This document shows positions 47,466 to 58,688 of a DNA stretch of 64,000 nt, piece by piece (position 1 is the first letter of the stretch; each line of letters starts with the position of its first letter). Made by a program: the position numbers and the translations under genes. The stretch comes from Acidobacteriota bacterium. GTDB taxonomy: Bacteria; Acidobacteriota; Thermoanaerobaculia; UBA5066. Under the pieces are notes generated by a model. It saw only the letters and a program-made list of their open reading frames with translations. It was not told where the DNA came from and did not search any database. The stretch spans positions 62,001 through 126,000 of the forward strand of contig JAKOVQ010000023.1 of the NCBI GenBank assembly GCA_029781975.1. Reading direction: 5' to 3'.

Positions 47466-50400
47466 ATGCGCCGCCGGCTTCCGCTCGCGCTCCTCGCCTC
47501 GCTCCTCGTCGCGGGCTCGCTCCACGGGGGAGACGTCACCCTCGGATCGGGCCAGTACCGCCTCATCGGCGCGAGCTTCGACGTCACGCCCGTGGAGCAG
47601 ACGGTCCCGGTCGGGGTGGCGGCCGCCGTCAGGACGGTCTTCGGGGGCTCGGCCCAGACGCTCGCGGCGACCGGGGCACGGGTCGCGGCGGAGCTCTCCG
47701 GCCCTGGTGTGCCGTCTCCCGTCACGATCAGCGCCGCCCCCGGAGAGGACCTCGTCGTTCCGCCCCTCTCCGTCAAGGGCGAGTACCGCCTCGACAACAT
47801 CCGCCTCGCGGACGGAGCCGGGACCTCGATCCCGGCGGCGCATCCCTCGGCCCGGATCGTGGTGAGCGACATCCTCGTGACGCGGGTCACCTCCCACGCC
47901 CTCACCTCCGCGGAGCTCGCCTCCCGGGGGATCGTCGTCAACGACTCCAACTTCAAGGCCTACTCGTTCGCCCTGGGCCTCGCGATCCAGGGCCGAACCA
48001 TCACCATCGAGATCCCGACGGTGATCCGGACGTCCACCGGCTACCAGCCGGTCGGCCCTCCGGTCGTGGGCATCGAGAACCGCGACGAGCGCTTCGTGCC
48101 CCCCACCGTCATCGCCGTCCCGCTCTCCGTCGAGGGGATGCCGGACACGACGGCGCCCGATCCGGAGGTCATCGAAGAGGGCGAGGTCACACCGACTCCC
48201 GTCTTCGGTGTCCTGGTCTTCCCCGGGAACATCCGGTTCCTGAACCAGTTCTTCTCCGTCGTCCTGATGGTCCAGAACGGCGCGGCCTCGGGGTCCGCGT
48301 TGTCGATACGCGACGTCAAGGCGACGATCAGCCTCCCTGCGGCGTCGCTTCGGCTCGCGCAGACGACGCCGGCCGTCCCGGACGGGGAACCGCTCCCGGT
48401 CAGGGAGCCGGGACCGGACAACGTTCTCGGAACGGCGGACGACGTCTCGGTCATCGTCGCCCAGGCGACCGGGCAGGCCGAGCTCGTGACCGAGGGGCTG
48501 AGGGTCGGGACCCACGAGGTCACGTGCGACCTCGAGGCCACCCTCGACGGGCTCGCCAACCAGCCCCCGCGGAAGCTCACCGGCCGCGCCCGGGGAAGCG
48601 TCCTCGTGCGCGACCCGAGCTTCGGCCTCACCTTCAACCACCCCGACGTCGTCCGGTCCGGCGAGGACTACGAGCTTCGCGTGACGGTCGCGAACACCTC
48701 CACCGTGCTGGCTCAGGAGGTGTCGATCTCCATCGACGCGGCCTCGATCACCGGAGCGACGCCGGTCGGCGTTCCGCAAGGGGTGGACCCGGTGGCTGCG
48801 CTCGGGTCGATTCCCCCCGGAGAGTCCAGGCTCGCCAAGTTCAGCTTCCACGCCACGCGGACCGGCCGGGTGGTCGCCTCGTCGTTCACGTCGGACGGAC
48901 CCGTCGTCGGATCGCTGCGCCTCCGCATGGGAGTCACGAACGACGGGATTCCGCTCTCTCCCGACACCTTCATCTTCCCCGGGGTCATCTCGGCTCTCCC
49001 CCCGGAGGTGGTGGACCCGGCGACGGCCCTCATCGGCATCGCCCACGGCCTGGCCACGATGGACCCGACGGCGCCCGGTGCCGGCTGCGCGGGCCTGGGG
49101 GTGAGCTGCTCGGCACGGTTCGGCGACGGAGTCGTCAGCGACCGTGTCGCCGACCTCGTCACGGCGGCGCGCCGGACCGGCCTCGGAGAGCCGGTGGCGT
49201 CGGCCGTCGCCGACCTCACCTTCGCCTGGCTGGGCGAGGCCGCACCGTCTCCCGGATTCGACAGGGTCCGTCGGTCGAACGACCACGGACGCGAGCTCGA
49301 GGCCGGAATCGCCGCCGTTCTCGGGGACCACCTCGCGGCCGCGGGCCCGGAGGCCTTCCGGCAGACGCTTCTGGACGCTGCCTTTGCGGCCCTTCCGCCC
49401 TTCGATCCGGCGCTCCCGCTGACCGGACCCGTCTGGGCGATCCTCGACGAGGGCGAGGCGAGCGACCCGACCGCGAGGCTCTATCTCGGAGACCAGGCGA
49501 CCGGCGCCCTCACCGGCCTCGCGCCGGGGGAGCCCGGCTTCGTCCGGGACACGCCGTTCTCCGCTCTCTTCCCTCTCGCGGGAACGGGAGGCGGGGAGCT
49601 CGGAATCGTCGGGATCCCGGGGGCGGCGGGCGTGACCCTGGGGATCTCAGGGAGGAAGACGGGCACCGTCGGCCTGACCGTCTTCTTCCCGGACGGCGCC
49701 GGGGGATTCAGACAGGCCCGCTTCGACGGGCTCGTCACGGTGCCCGGCTCGGTCACGAACGTCCTCGTCACGCCAGGAGCCGCGGAGCTCCTGGCCATAT
49801 CCGCGACCGACGTCCTTCGGACGGCCTCGGCGGCAGCGGCTTCCCCGACGCCCTTCGCGCCGTACGGGGCGTATCAGGACCTCGACGCGAGCCCGGTCGG
49901 GACCGCGGTCTCCCTCGTCTTCAACCGCCCGCTCGACAGGGTCGGCGCGGCGGACGTGAGGGGTTATCGCCTCCCTGCCCCCAGGGCCGACGGCGGCTCG
50001 TTCGAGCGCCGGGTGACCGGCGCGTTCCCTGGGGAAACTGACCCGCGGCATGTCGTCCTGGTCTCCGGGACGGTCATCAGCCCGTTCCGGCCCGGCGACG
50101 TCGTCGGGACGAACGTCCCCGGCCGCGATGGCGCGCTCTGGAACGGGACCCTTCCCATCGTGACCCGGCTGAGCCTTCCGGGCGGGACCGTATCCGGTCG
50201 CGTCATCGGTCCGGACGGGACACCCCTGGCGAACGCTCCCGTCCGGCTCTCCGAGGCTGCCACCGACGACCTCTCCGGCGAGGTCTTCCAGGCCACGACG
50301 TCGGTCACGACGACCGACGCGGCGGGGGGGTTCTTCTTCGACTACGTTCGCAAGCAGGACGGGAAGCCCTTCCGGATCGACTCCTTCGACGCCATCACGG

Positions 50401-53400
50401 GCTCGAAGGGGTACGCCGTCGGGTCGATCCGGACGCAGGGCCAGACGGTCCAGGTCGACGTCGTCCTCCAGGGGCGAGGGACGGTCCAGGGGACGGTCGT
50501 GGACGGCGGGGGGAGCCTCCTCCCGGGGATGATCGTCCGTTGCTCGAGCGGCACGGACGGCGGCTTCCGGACGGCGCAGCTGTCGGACGCGAACGGCGCC
50601 TTCTCGTTCGCGTCGGTCCCCGTGGGGAACGTCCAGCTCCAGGCGGAGGACCCTCTCACGAACCGCACCGCCTTTGCGACGGCGGTCCTTGGCGCCCCCG
50701 GCGCCGTCGCCACGAAGGAGCTCGTCCTCGCTCAGCTCCCGAGGACCTCGCTTCGGGGGACGGTCCTGCACGGCTCGGACGGCTCGCCCTACCCGAACGT
50801 CTACGTGGCGGGCTATGGCCAGCTCGGCGAGTACTTCGGCGTCCGGCTGACCGGCGCCGACGGGACTTTCGCCTTCGCGTCGGCACCTGCGGGCAACGCC
50901 CGGCTGGAGCTCTTCGACCCGGCGTCCTCCACGGGCAGCCTGCTGGTGCAGGCCGTGACGCTCGTGGCCGACCTGCCGGCGGAGGTCACCCTCACCGTCA
51001 CCGAGACGACCCCGCGCTACGGCTCGATCGCGGGCGTCGTCCGCAGGACGGTCGCCGGCGTGCCCGTCCCCGCCCCGGGCCTCGTCGTCTTCGAGCGCAG
51101 CTCGGGCCTGCGGACGACCTCGTCCTCCGACGGGAGCTATCGACTCGACGGCGCGCCCGTCGGAAACGACACGGTCGTCGCCCTCGACCCCTCCACCGGC
51201 CGCTCCGTCTCGGCGCAGGTCGGCGTCCAGGAGAACCTGACGTCGACGGCCGACCTCCTCTTCGCCGACGCCTCGCTCGGAAGCATCGCGGGCGTCGTCG
51301 TCGACCAGCAGGGGATGCCCAAGAGCGGCGTCGCGGTGGCTATCTACGACGAGGGGCCGCCCATCGTTCTGGTGGCCCATTCGGTGACCGCCGCCGACGG
51401 GAGCTTCACCCTCCTCGATCTCCCCCCCGGTCCCCATCGCGTCCAGGCGACGTTCGCGGAGCAGAGGGGAGCGATCTCCCTTCGGAACGCCGGAGCCTCC
51501 ACCGTCATCGTGCCGGGACCCGGCACCACGGTCAGCACGACCATCCAGCTGCGGGGCTGGCTCACCGTTACGGGACGGGTGATCGCGCGCGTGCGCGATC
51601 GCGACGGCGTGCTGCACGACAACCCGGTCTTCGCACCGGTCGAGCTTCAGACGTCCCGATTCACCGACGGGCAGCACAACCCGGACCCGGAGGTGGGGCC
51701 CCTCTACGTCGACGGTCCCAGCGCCTACACCACGCAGAGCACCGATCCCGAGTCCGGGACGTTCCGGTTCGACGACGTCCGCGGCGGTCCCGTCCGCCTC
51801 GTGGTGAGGAACCCCTTCTACGGAGACAGGGAGCTGGACCTCGGCTTCGTCCAGGGAGATTCGAGCCGCGGCCCGCTGGACGTCGTCTTCGAAGGCAACA
51901 TCGGCGTCGTCGACGGCTACCTCTTCGACGCGGACGGGACGCCCGTCGTCGGGGGCAGCGTCACCCTGTCCGGAGCGCCGGGCTTCACGGACTTCGAGGC
52001 CAGGACGAGGCCTGCCGGCCCCTCGAACGACGCCGGCTACTTCGTCTTTCCTCTCGTCCCGTTCACGCCGGTCGCGACGGTGAGGTTCACCGGGACGGTG
52101 AACGGGGTCGAGCGCTTCGCAGAAGCGCACGTCTCGGTCTCCGCGCAGGCCCCGACCGCTCGTGCCACGCTCCGGGCGCTCGGCGTCGGGACCGTGGGGG
52201 TCCGCGTCGTCCAGCCCACGGGGAACGACCTGGTCCCGGTCCCCGGCGCCCAGGTCCGCGTCGAAGAGCTCGGCGGCCTGCGCCGCTCCTTCACGCAGAC
52301 GACCGACGCGGCGGGACGGGCCAGCTTCCCGAACGTCACGGAGGGGCATCTCACGGTCCTCGGGCGCCTCGGTCTCTTTGCGGGGCGAGCCTCCGTCTTC
52401 GCCTCGGGCGAGGGGTTCCAGGTGGACGGGGTGGTGACGCTGACCGGGACGGCGCGGGTCTATGGGACGGTGCGGAGCCCGGTCGACGGCTCCGCGGTCC
52501 CCAACGCCAACGTCGTCCTCTCCTCCCTCGGCGGCGGCGGACTCTCCATCGGGCCGCTGGCGGCCGGCACCTCCGCCGCGGACGGCAGCTACGACCTGAG
52601 CGACGTTCCCGCGGTCGACGGGGCGACCTATCGAGTCGAAGCCGAAGACTCCGGGACGCTTCGCCACGGCCGGTCCACGCCCTTCGTGCTGGCAGCGGGG
52701 GACGATCGGGAGATCGACGTGATCTTCCGCCCGCGAGGCTCCGTCGCGGGACGCCTGACGTCATTCGACGGCGTCACGCCCTTCGCCGGGGTCCCCGTCG
52801 ACGTCCGATGGGAGGCGTCGGCAGCGGGGGAGCGCTGGATCACCGTGACCACGGACGGAGACGGCCTCTATCGGGCAGACGGGGTCCCTGCCGGCTCCGT
52901 CTCGGTCAGCGCCTACGACGCGCTCACCGGTCTTTCGGCGAGGGGCTCCGGGACGCTGTCCAGCGAGGGGGAGGTCGTCACCATCGACCTGCGCGCGACG
53001 CCGACCGGCCGCGTCCAGGGGATCGTGCGCGCGGCGGACGGCTCGCCGCTGGGCGCGGCCGCGGCCGTTCCCACCGTCTCCCTCTCGGCGAGCCGGACCT
53101 GGACGGTCACGGCCAAGACCTACGATTTCGCCGGCGTACCCGCCGCGGGGGACGGATTCGTCCTCTACGCCTCGGAGCCCGTCAGCCCGTTCCACGCGGC
53201 GCTGTCGAGCGGGACGGTCGGCGCGGGACAGACGGCCACGGTCGATCTGCGGTACGGGCCGTTCGGTACCGTCAACGTCCACGTCCGCAAGCCCGACCCG
53301 GCGACGCCCGGAGCTTTCCTTCCGGCACCTGGTCTCGTGACGATCTACCAGGGTGGCCCCTACGCCTCCCGCTTCCCGTCCTGGTCGTCTTTCCGGACCG

Positions 53401-56400
53401 ACTCCCAGGGGGACCTGACGATCATCGACGTGGGAGGCGGATTCGGCCTCCGTGTCACGGCGATCGAGGACGGGTCGGGAGCCGCCGGGTCGGTCGAGGT
53501 TCCTGACTTCACGTCGGACGGCCAGACCGCGGAGACCACCGTCGTCGTCGAGCCGCGCGGCATCGTCCGGGGGCGGATCCTCCTTCCCGGCGGCGTCGAT
53601 CCGGCCCCCCAGACCGCGGTGGGCCTCTACCTGAAGGGGTACGGCGTGAGCCCGGTCTCGCTCCCGGGTGCGACGTCCACGGCGGTCACGGGTGCGGACG
53701 GGCGGTTCGAGATGCGCGACATCCCCTTGCGGGAGCTCTTCGTCGTCGCCGGAACAGCCTCACCCGTCTCCAGCGCCTACGGCGACGGCGAGCTCACCCC
53801 CGCGGCCCCCATCCTCGACATGGGAGACCTGGTGCTGGACGACGTCCGGCCCACGGTCGTCTCCAGGGAGCCGGCGGACGGGTCGACCGGCGTCGGCCTG
53901 ACGCCGACGATCCGCTTCACCTTCTCCGAGCCGATCTGGCCCTACGGGGGCTCGGTCGGGGCCTTCGTCCGCCTGTCGACGGCTGCCGGAGAGCTGGGCT
54001 CCTACGTTCCCGCCTCGCTGGACGCCACGGGAACGGTCCTCTCGATCACGCCGAACGATCCCCTGCCCGGGAACACCCTCTGCGAGGTCCGGCTCCTCGG
54101 CGGCATCCGGGACCGGAGCCTCCTCGAGATGGGGGCGGACGTCGTCCTCCGGTTCACCACCGCGGACCTCACCAATCCCGTCCTCGTCAGGTCGCAGCCC
54201 GTCTCGGGCCAGGTCCAGGTGAGCGTCCTCCAGAACCCGACGGTCGTCCTCTCCAAGCCGCTCGACCCGGCATCGGTCGCAGGGGGAGCGCACCTCGAGC
54301 GCCTCGACACGCCGGCGGGCTCGATCGACCTCGCTCCGGCGCTCCAGGCGGACGGCAGGACGATCGTCCTCAACCCCTCGACTCCTCTCGTGGCCGAAGC
54401 CGAGTACCAGGTCGTCCTCGACGCCCTCCGGGACGTCGCCGGCAACCCCCTCCTTTCGACCGTCCGGATCCCGTTCTTCACGCGGGACGACCAGGCTCCG
54501 TCCCTCACCCTCGATACGCCGGACACGGCGACGCCGGTCGAGGGGACGACGCACACCTACACCGTTCGATACGACGACGACGACGTGAAGACGGTCACCC
54601 TCTACCTCCTCGCCCCGACGGGGGAGATCCGCAACGCCGTCCAGCCGGACGTTTCCCCCCCGCGCACCGACCGCTCGGTCTCCTACACGGTGACCCTCCC
54701 GCGGATCTCTGCGGCCGGGGGGACGGCGATCCGGGTCCGGACCTACGCCACCGATTTCGGCGGGAACGGCTCGCAGCCGGTCGACCTGCCGCTCACCCTC
54801 CAGGTGGATGCCCCTCCCGCGATCTCCTCGGCGGTACCTTCGGCCTCGGCCGTGAAGGTCGGGGGGACCTTCTCCGTCACCGTCTCCGCGACCGACGACC
54901 GGTCTCTGAACCGGATCGACGCCACCCTCGCGGCAGGCCTCGAGGCCGTCTCGACCGAGGTCCTCGCGAGCTCGGCCACCGGCCGGACCGAGCTCCGGAC
55001 CTACAGGGTCCGCCTCGACGCGGCGCCGGGACCGGCGAGCGTCTCGTTCGTGGCGCAAGACGGCGTCGGCCAGCTCTCGCCCGCCACGCCGGTCTCCGTC
55101 ACGGTCGTGCCGGACGACCCGCCGTCGGTGGCCATCGTCGCGCCCGCTGCCAATAGCACCTTCCTCTCGGGCTCTTCCTTCCCGGTGACCTTCTCCTCTT
55201 CGGACGACCTCGGCGTCGCCTCGGTGACGATTTCTCTCGGCGGCTCCCAGGTGACGGTTCCGAGCCCGGCGGGGACGGCAACCGCGAGCCTCACGGCGCC
55301 GATGGTCGCCTCGGCCCAGGCCGCGAGCATCACCGCCGTCGCCACCGACTCCACCGGGCACACGTCCTCCGCGTCGGTCGCGGTCACCGTCCTCCCCGAC
55401 GCGCCGCCCACAGTCACCGTCGCCTCCCCGGCCACGGGCACCCACGTCCAGGCAGGCGCGACCCTTCTCCTGACCGGCTCGCTCGAGGACGACAACCGAC
55501 GGGCCACGCTCACGGCCACGCTCGGCTCCGTCACCAGGACGGCGAGCACCGTCGGCCCGTTCACCCTCGCCTTCGCGGCTCCCGTCGTGACGGTGCCAAC
55601 GCCCGTGACGCTCGCCGTGAGGGCCCGGGACAACACCGGCCACGAGGCGGCGCCGGTCGACGTCCCCCTCGTCGTCGACCCGGACACCGTCGCTCCCACC
55701 ATCGCGATCGGAAGCCCGTCCGCGGGCGCGACCGTCATCGGGGGGGTCGGCTTCTCCCTCGTCGCCACCGCGAGCGACGACGTCGCCGTCACCGCCTTCC
55801 GATACCGAATCGACGGCGGTGCCTTCATCGCTGTGAACGGCGCCGTCCTCTCGACGCAGGTGCCGACCTCCGCCGTCGGCGCCCCGACGCCTCTCACCAT
55901 CGACCTCGAGGCCGAGGACCCCTCCGGGCACCTGGCGGGCGCCAGCCGGCAGGTCACGGTCGTTCCGAACCTCCCCCCGACGCTCGCCGTCACCCAGCCG
56001 GCGAGCGGGGCCCGGATCACAGCCGGCACGGCCTTCTCGGTCGCAGGGTCGGCATCCGACGACTCCGGCGTCCCCACGGTCACCGTGACGTTCGACGGCG
56101 TCCCACGGAACGCCGTCGGCCAGGAGTTCTCGATCGGCCTCACGGCGCCCGCCGTCTCGACCGTGACCGACTTCGTCCTCACGGTCTCGGCCCGCGACCC
56201 CCAGGGCAACGCCTCGGCGCCCGTCGCCGTCCCGGTCACCGTCGTGCCCGACGTGGGCGGCACGCCCACGGTCGCGCTCACCGCACCGGCCCCGGCGGTC
56301 CTTTGCGCCGACGAGACCTCCTCGGTCTCCCTCACCTTCGCCGACAACGTCGGCCTCTTCTCGGGGACGGCCGAGGTGACGGGGGCCTTCGTCTCAGGGC

Positions 56401-58688
56401 CCCGGAGCTACGCCCTGTCCGGCACGAGCGCCGTCCGGGACGTCCCCGTCACGCAGGCGGTGACCCCCTTCGGGGAAACCGCCCGGATCACCGCCCGCAA
56501 CGTCGACCTCGGGGGGCGCACCGCCCTCCTCGACCTGACGCTTCCTGTCGCCTATCACCGGCTCGAGACGCCGCTCCCCCCGGGACCCTACGCCGAGGGG
56601 GGGACGCTCACCGGTACCTTCCGGATCTCGGCCTCCGGGCGCGCCCGGGCGGCTGCGCTCCGCTTCGAGATCGGGACCCTCTCGGGCCAGAGCTTCACCG
56701 TGGTCACCTGCGTCCAGAAGCTCGCGCCGCTCGGCGCCCTCGAGACGCTCTCCGTGCCGATCCCGGTCGGCCGGAACGGGCTCTACGCCCGCTCCGTCCT
56801 GGTCGAGACGACGGGAGCCCGTGCCGTGGGCGCAACCGCCGACCGGCTCTCGCTCCTCGTCGAGCCCATCGCCACCACGGGCGACGGCGCGAGCCCCACC
56901 GTCTCCATCTCGATCCCGGCGCCTGGCACGCCGGTCGTCAGCGGCGACCCCCTCGCCGTCAGCGTCACGGCCAGCGACGACACGAGGATCGAGCGGGTCG
57001 ACGTCGCCTTCGCCGGCATCACGAAGAGCTGCAGCTCCGCGCCGTGCGCCGTGACCTTCTTCGCCCCGGTCGTCTCCGCGAGCACGGCCCAGACGATCAC
57101 GGCCACCGCCCGCGACGGCGCCGGGAAGAGCGCCTCCGCGTCGGTCTCCGTCACCGTCGTGCCGCGCACCGGGGGCGGCTCCCAGGTCGTGGCGTCGGGC
57201 CCGGTCCGCGGCGACGGCGTCGCCCCCACGCTCCGCTTCCTCACCCCGTACGTCTCGCCCGCGCCGGTCGCCCCGGGGGCCCTCTTCCGGCCGGCCGTGG
57301 AGGCCACGGACGCGGACGGGATCGAGAAGGTCGAGCTCTCCCTCGGCCCGTCCGGCGAGCCTTGCCTCACCCTTCGTCCCCCGACGCCGGCGCGCGGAGG
57401 GTGCCTCGTCCCCGACGCGCCTGCCGGCACCCGCCTCACTCTCCGCGCCGTCGCGTTCGACCGCTCCGGAGACCGGTCCGAGCGCGAGACCGAGCTCGTC
57501 GTCGTCCCGGGTCCGAGGCTCGGCGAGCCCGGCGTCCTGCGCGCGTCTCCCGATCTCGTGGACCGGACCGTGTTCGTTGAGGCCGACGTGAGGCTCGAGG
57601 GGGCGCTCAGCGTCGGGTCGCTCGTCGTCCGCGACGGGGGCAGCCTCTCGGCCACGCCCGGCCAGGCGGTCGCGGTGAAGGCTCGCTCCGACGTCTTCCT
57701 CGACACGGGATCGGTCGTGACGGCGACGGGGATGGGTCCCGCGCCGTCGAGCGACGTCCCCGAGCTCGCCACCCCGGCGGGCGAGGGGGGCGCCCACGGT
57801 GGCGACGCCGGATCCCGTCTCGGGTTCGACTCCTTCGTCACGCCTCGGCTGCCTGGTGCGTCCGGCGGCGACAGCCCCGACGGCGCCTTCCGCGGATCCC
57901 GCGGCGGCGGCGTGGTCACCATCGAGGCCCACCGGATCGTCCTCGCCGGGACGGTCGAGGCCGGCGGAGGGCCTCAGCTGCCGGGCCGGGGAGCCGGGAT
58001 TGGCGCGGGCGGCAGCGTCCGCCTCGAGGCGGTCTCCGAGATCCGGGCGACGAGCGGAGCTCTCCCCGACGGGCCCTACGCGCTCGTCTCGGCGGTGGGA
58101 GGCGCCGTCACTTTCGAGGTGCCGCCCGCCGCCCTCGGCGCCGGCGGACGCGTCGCCCTCGCGGCCCCTCTCGTCGAGGCCGTCGACGTCGACGTCTCCG
58201 GATCGGACGGCGGCGACCACGTCGGGGCCGCCGGAACGGCGTACGTGCGAGACGAGGGACACCCCAACGGCGTCCTTCTCATCCGCGGGCAGCTCGCGCC
58301 GGACCCCGAAGGGGATCCGCCCGCCGTCCCGATCGCCTCCTCCCACATCCCGGCGCTGGGCTGCGGCCGGCTCGAGCCGCGAGGTGAGGACGGCGTGGCG
58401 CAGCCCGGGCGCCGCCTCCCGCTCGGCCTCTCCGGCGTCTGGCTCGAGCTGACCGGGCCTTCGCCGCGCCGATTCCGCATCCTCGAGGGGACTCCCGACG
58501 GCTTCCGGCTCGAGCTCCCCGCCGGCGAGCCGAGGCTCTCGTCTCTGGCCGGTCGCAGCTACTGCGGCCTGGTCGTCCTCGACGGGCTCCTCGTTCGGCG
58601 GGGTGCTCGCGCCGTCTTCTCGGACCGTCTCGAGGTCCCGCCCCATCGGATCGTCCTCGACCCGAACTCCAGCCTGGAGAAGCCGTGA
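47466..58688 (+). CDS. Giant secreted multi-domain beta protein (3740 residues)
   Basis: The ATG at 47466 follows GAGGAA and opens a signal peptide ('LPLALLASLLVAGSLHGG'); a GTG at 47454 is less likely. Residues about 25-890 are varied beta domains. From about 900 to 2110 come some ten carboxypeptidase-regulatory-like (Ig-type) repeats with the G-x-V...DG...F-x-F/D-x-V-P-x-G pattern. Ig_5-type domains ('RPTVVSREPADGSTGVGLTPTIRFTFSEPI') occupy about 2125-2350. Cadherin/Big-like repeats ('DAPPTVTVASPATG', 'NLPPTLAVTQPASG') reach about 3320, and a Gly-rich beta-helix-like domain about 3370-3640 ends with 'SRGGGVVTIEAHRIVLAGTVEAGGG'. No enzyme or toxin motif is visible. It is probably a surface or extracellular fibre. 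Its stop overlaps the next gene's GTG start. Confidence 0.82.
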   Translation: MRRRLPLALLASLLVAGSLHGGDVTLGSGQYRLIGASFDVTPVEQTVPVGVAAAVRTVFGGSAQTLAATGARVAAELSGPGVPSPVTISAAPGEDLVVPPLSVKGEYRLDNIRLADGAGTSIPAAHPSARIVVSDILVTRVTSHALTSAELASRGIVVNDSNFKAYSFALGLAIQGRTITIEIPTVIRTSTGYQPVGPPVVGIENRDERFVPPTVIAVPLSVEGMPDTTAPDPEVIEEGEVTPTPVFGVLVFPGNIRFLNQFFSVVLMVQNGAASGSALSIRDVKATISLPAASLRLAQTTPAVPDGEPLPVREPGPDNVLGTADDVSVIVAQATGQAELVTEGLRVGTHEVTCDLEATLDGLANQPPRKLTGRARGSVLVRDPSFGLTFNHPDVVRSGEDYELRVTVANTSTVLAQEVSISIDAASITGATPVGVPQGVDPVAALGSIPPGESRLAKFSFHATRTGRVVASSFTSDGPVVGSLRLRMGVTNDGIPLSPDTFIFPGVISALPPEVVDPATALIGIAHGLATMDPTAPGAGCAGLGVSCSARFGDGVVSDRVADLVTAARRTGLGEPVASAVADLTFAWLGEAAPSPGFDRVRRSNDHGRELEAGIAAVLGDHLAAAGPEAFRQTLLDAAFAALPPFDPALPLTGPVWAILDEGEASDPTARLYLGDQATGALTGLAPGEPGFVRDTPFSALFPLAGTGGGELGIVGIPGAAGVTLGISGRKTGTVGLTVFFPDGAGGFRQARFDGLVTVPGSVTNVLVTPGAAELLAISATDVLRTASAAAASPTPFAPYGAYQDLDASPVGTAVSLVFNRPLDRVGAADVRGYRLPAPRADGGSFERRVTGAFPGETDPRHVVLVSGTVISPFRPGDVVGTNVPGRDGALWNGTLPIVTRLSLPGGTVSGRVIGPDGTPLANAPVRLSEAATDDLSGEVFQATTSVTTTDAAGGFFFDYVRKQDGKPFRIDSFDAITGSKGYAVGSIRTQGQTVQVDVVLQGRGTVQGTVVDGGGSLLPGMIVRCSSGTDGGFRTAQLSDANGAFSFASVPVGNVQLQAEDPLTNRTAFATAVLGAPGAVATKELVLAQLPRTSLRGTVLHGSDGSPYPNVYVAGYGQLGEYFGVRLTGADGTFAFASAPAGNARLELFDPASSTGSLLVQAVTLVADLPAEVTLTVTETTPRYGSIAGVVRRTVAGVPVPAPGLVVFERSSGLRTTSSSDGSYRLDGAPVGNDTVVALDPSTGRSVSAQVGVQENLTSTADLLFADASLGSIAGVVVDQQGMPKSGVAVAIYDEGPPIVLVAHSVTAADGSFTLLDLPPGPHRVQATFAEQRGAISLRNAGASTVIVPGPGTTVSTTIQLRGWLTVTGRVIARVRDRDGVLHDNPVFAPVELQTSRFTDGQHNPDPEVGPLYVDGPSAYTTQSTDPESGTFRFDDVRGGPVRLVVRNPFYGDRELDLGFVQGDSSRGPLDVVFEGNIGVVDGYLFDADGTPVVGGSVTLSGAPGFTDFEARTRPAGPSNDAGYFVFPLVPFTPVATVRFTGTVNGVERFAEAHVSVSAQAPTARATLRALGVGTVGVRVVQPTGNDLVPVPGAQVRVEELGGLRRSFTQTTDAAGRASFPNVTEGHLTVLGRLGLFAGRASVFASGEGFQVDGVVTLTGTARVYGTVRSPVDGSAVPNANVVLSSLGGGGLSIGPLAAGTSAADGSYDLSDVPAVDGATYRVEAEDSGTLRHGRSTPFVLAAGDDREIDVIFRPRGSVAGRLTSFDGVTPFAGVPVDVRWEASAAGERWITVTTDGDGLYRADGVPAGSVSVSAYDALTGLSARGSGTLSSEGEVVTIDLRATPTGRVQGIVRAADGSPLGAAAAVPTVSLSASRTWTVTAKTYDFAGVPAAGDGFVLYASEPVSPFHAALSSGTVGAGQTATVDLRYGPFGTVNVHVRKPDPATPGAFLPAPGLVTIYQGGPYASRFPSWSSFRTDSQGDLTIIDVGGGFGLRVTAIEDGSGAAGSVEVPDFTSDGQTAETTVVVEPRGIVRGRILLPGGVDPAPQTAVGLYLKGYGVSPVSLPGATSTAVTGADGRFEMRDIPLRELFVVAGTASPVSSAYGDGELTPAAPILDMGDLVLDDVRPTVVSREPADGSTGVGLTPTIRFTFSEPIWPYGGSVGAFVRLSTAAGELGSYVPASLDATGTVLSITPNDPLPGNTLCEVRLLGGIRDRSLLEMGADVVLRFTTADLTNPVLVRSQPVSGQVQVSVLQNPTVVLSKPLDPASVAGGAHLERLDTPAGSIDLAPALQADGRTIVLNPSTPLVAEAEYQVVLDALRDVAGNPLLSTVRIPFFTRDDQAPSLTLDTPDTATPVEGTTHTYTVRYDDDDVKTVTLYLLAPTGEIRNAVQPDVSPPRTDRSVSYTVTLPRISAAGGTAIRVRTYATDFGGNGSQPVDLPLTLQVDAPPAISSAVPSASAVKVGGTFSVTVSATDDRSLNRIDATLAAGLEAVSTEVLASSATGRTELRTYRVRLDAAPGPASVSFVAQDGVGQLSPATPVSVTVVPDDPPSVAIVAPAANSTFLSGSSFPVTFSSSDDLGVASVTISLGGSQVTVPSPAGTATASLTAPMVASAQAASITAVATDSTGHTSSASVAVTVLPDAPPTVTVASPATGTHVQAGATLLLTGSLEDDNRRATLTATLGSVTRTASTVGPFTLAFAAPVVTVPTPVTLAVRARDNTGHEAAPVDVPLVVDPDTVAPTIAIGSPSAGATVIGGVGFSLVATASDDVAVTAFRYRIDGGAFIAVNGAVLSTQVPTSAVGAPTPLTIDLEAEDPSGHLAGASRQVTVVPNLPPTLAVTQPASGARITAGTAFSVAGSASDDSGVPTVTVTFDGVPRNAVGQEFSIGLTAPAVSTVTDFVLTVSARDPQGNASAPVAVPVTVVPDVGGTPTVALTAPAPAVLCADETSSVSLTFADNVGLFSGTAEVTGAFVSGPRSYALSGTSAVRDVPVTQAVTPFGETARITARNVDLGGRTALLDLTLPVAYHRLETPLPPGPYAEGGTLTGTFRISASGRARAAALRFEIGTLSGQSFTVVTCVQKLAPLGALETLSVPIPVGRNGLYARSVLVETTGARAVGATADRLSLLVEPIATTGDGASPTVSISIPAPGTPVVSGDPLAVSVTASDDTRIERVDVAFAGITKSCSSAPCAVTFFAPVVSASTAQTITATARDGAGKSASASVSVTVVPRTGGGSQVVASGPVRGDGVAPTLRFLTPYVSPAPVAPGALFRPAVEATDADGIEKVELSLGPSGEPCLTLRPPTPARGGCLVPDAPAGTRLTLRAVAFDRSGDRSERETELVVVPGPRLGEPGVLRASPDLVDRTVFVEADVRLEGALSVGSLVVRDGGSLSATPGQAVAVKARSDVFLDTGSVVTATGMGPAPSSDVPELATPAGEGGAHGGDAGSRLGFDSFVTPRLPGASGGDSPDGAFRGSRGGGVVTIEAHRIVLAGTVEAGGGPQLPGRGAGIGAGGSVRLEAVSEIRATSGALPDGPYALVSAVGGAVTFEVPPAALGAGGRVALAAPLVEAVDVDVSGSDGGDHVGAAGTAYVRDEGHPNGVLLIRGQLAPDPEGDPPAVPIASSHIPALGCGRLEPRGEDGVAQPGRRLPLGLSGVWLELTGPSPRRFRILEGTPDGFRLELPAGEPRLSSLAGRSYCGLVVLDGLLVRRGARAVFSDRLEVPPHRIVLDPNSSLEKP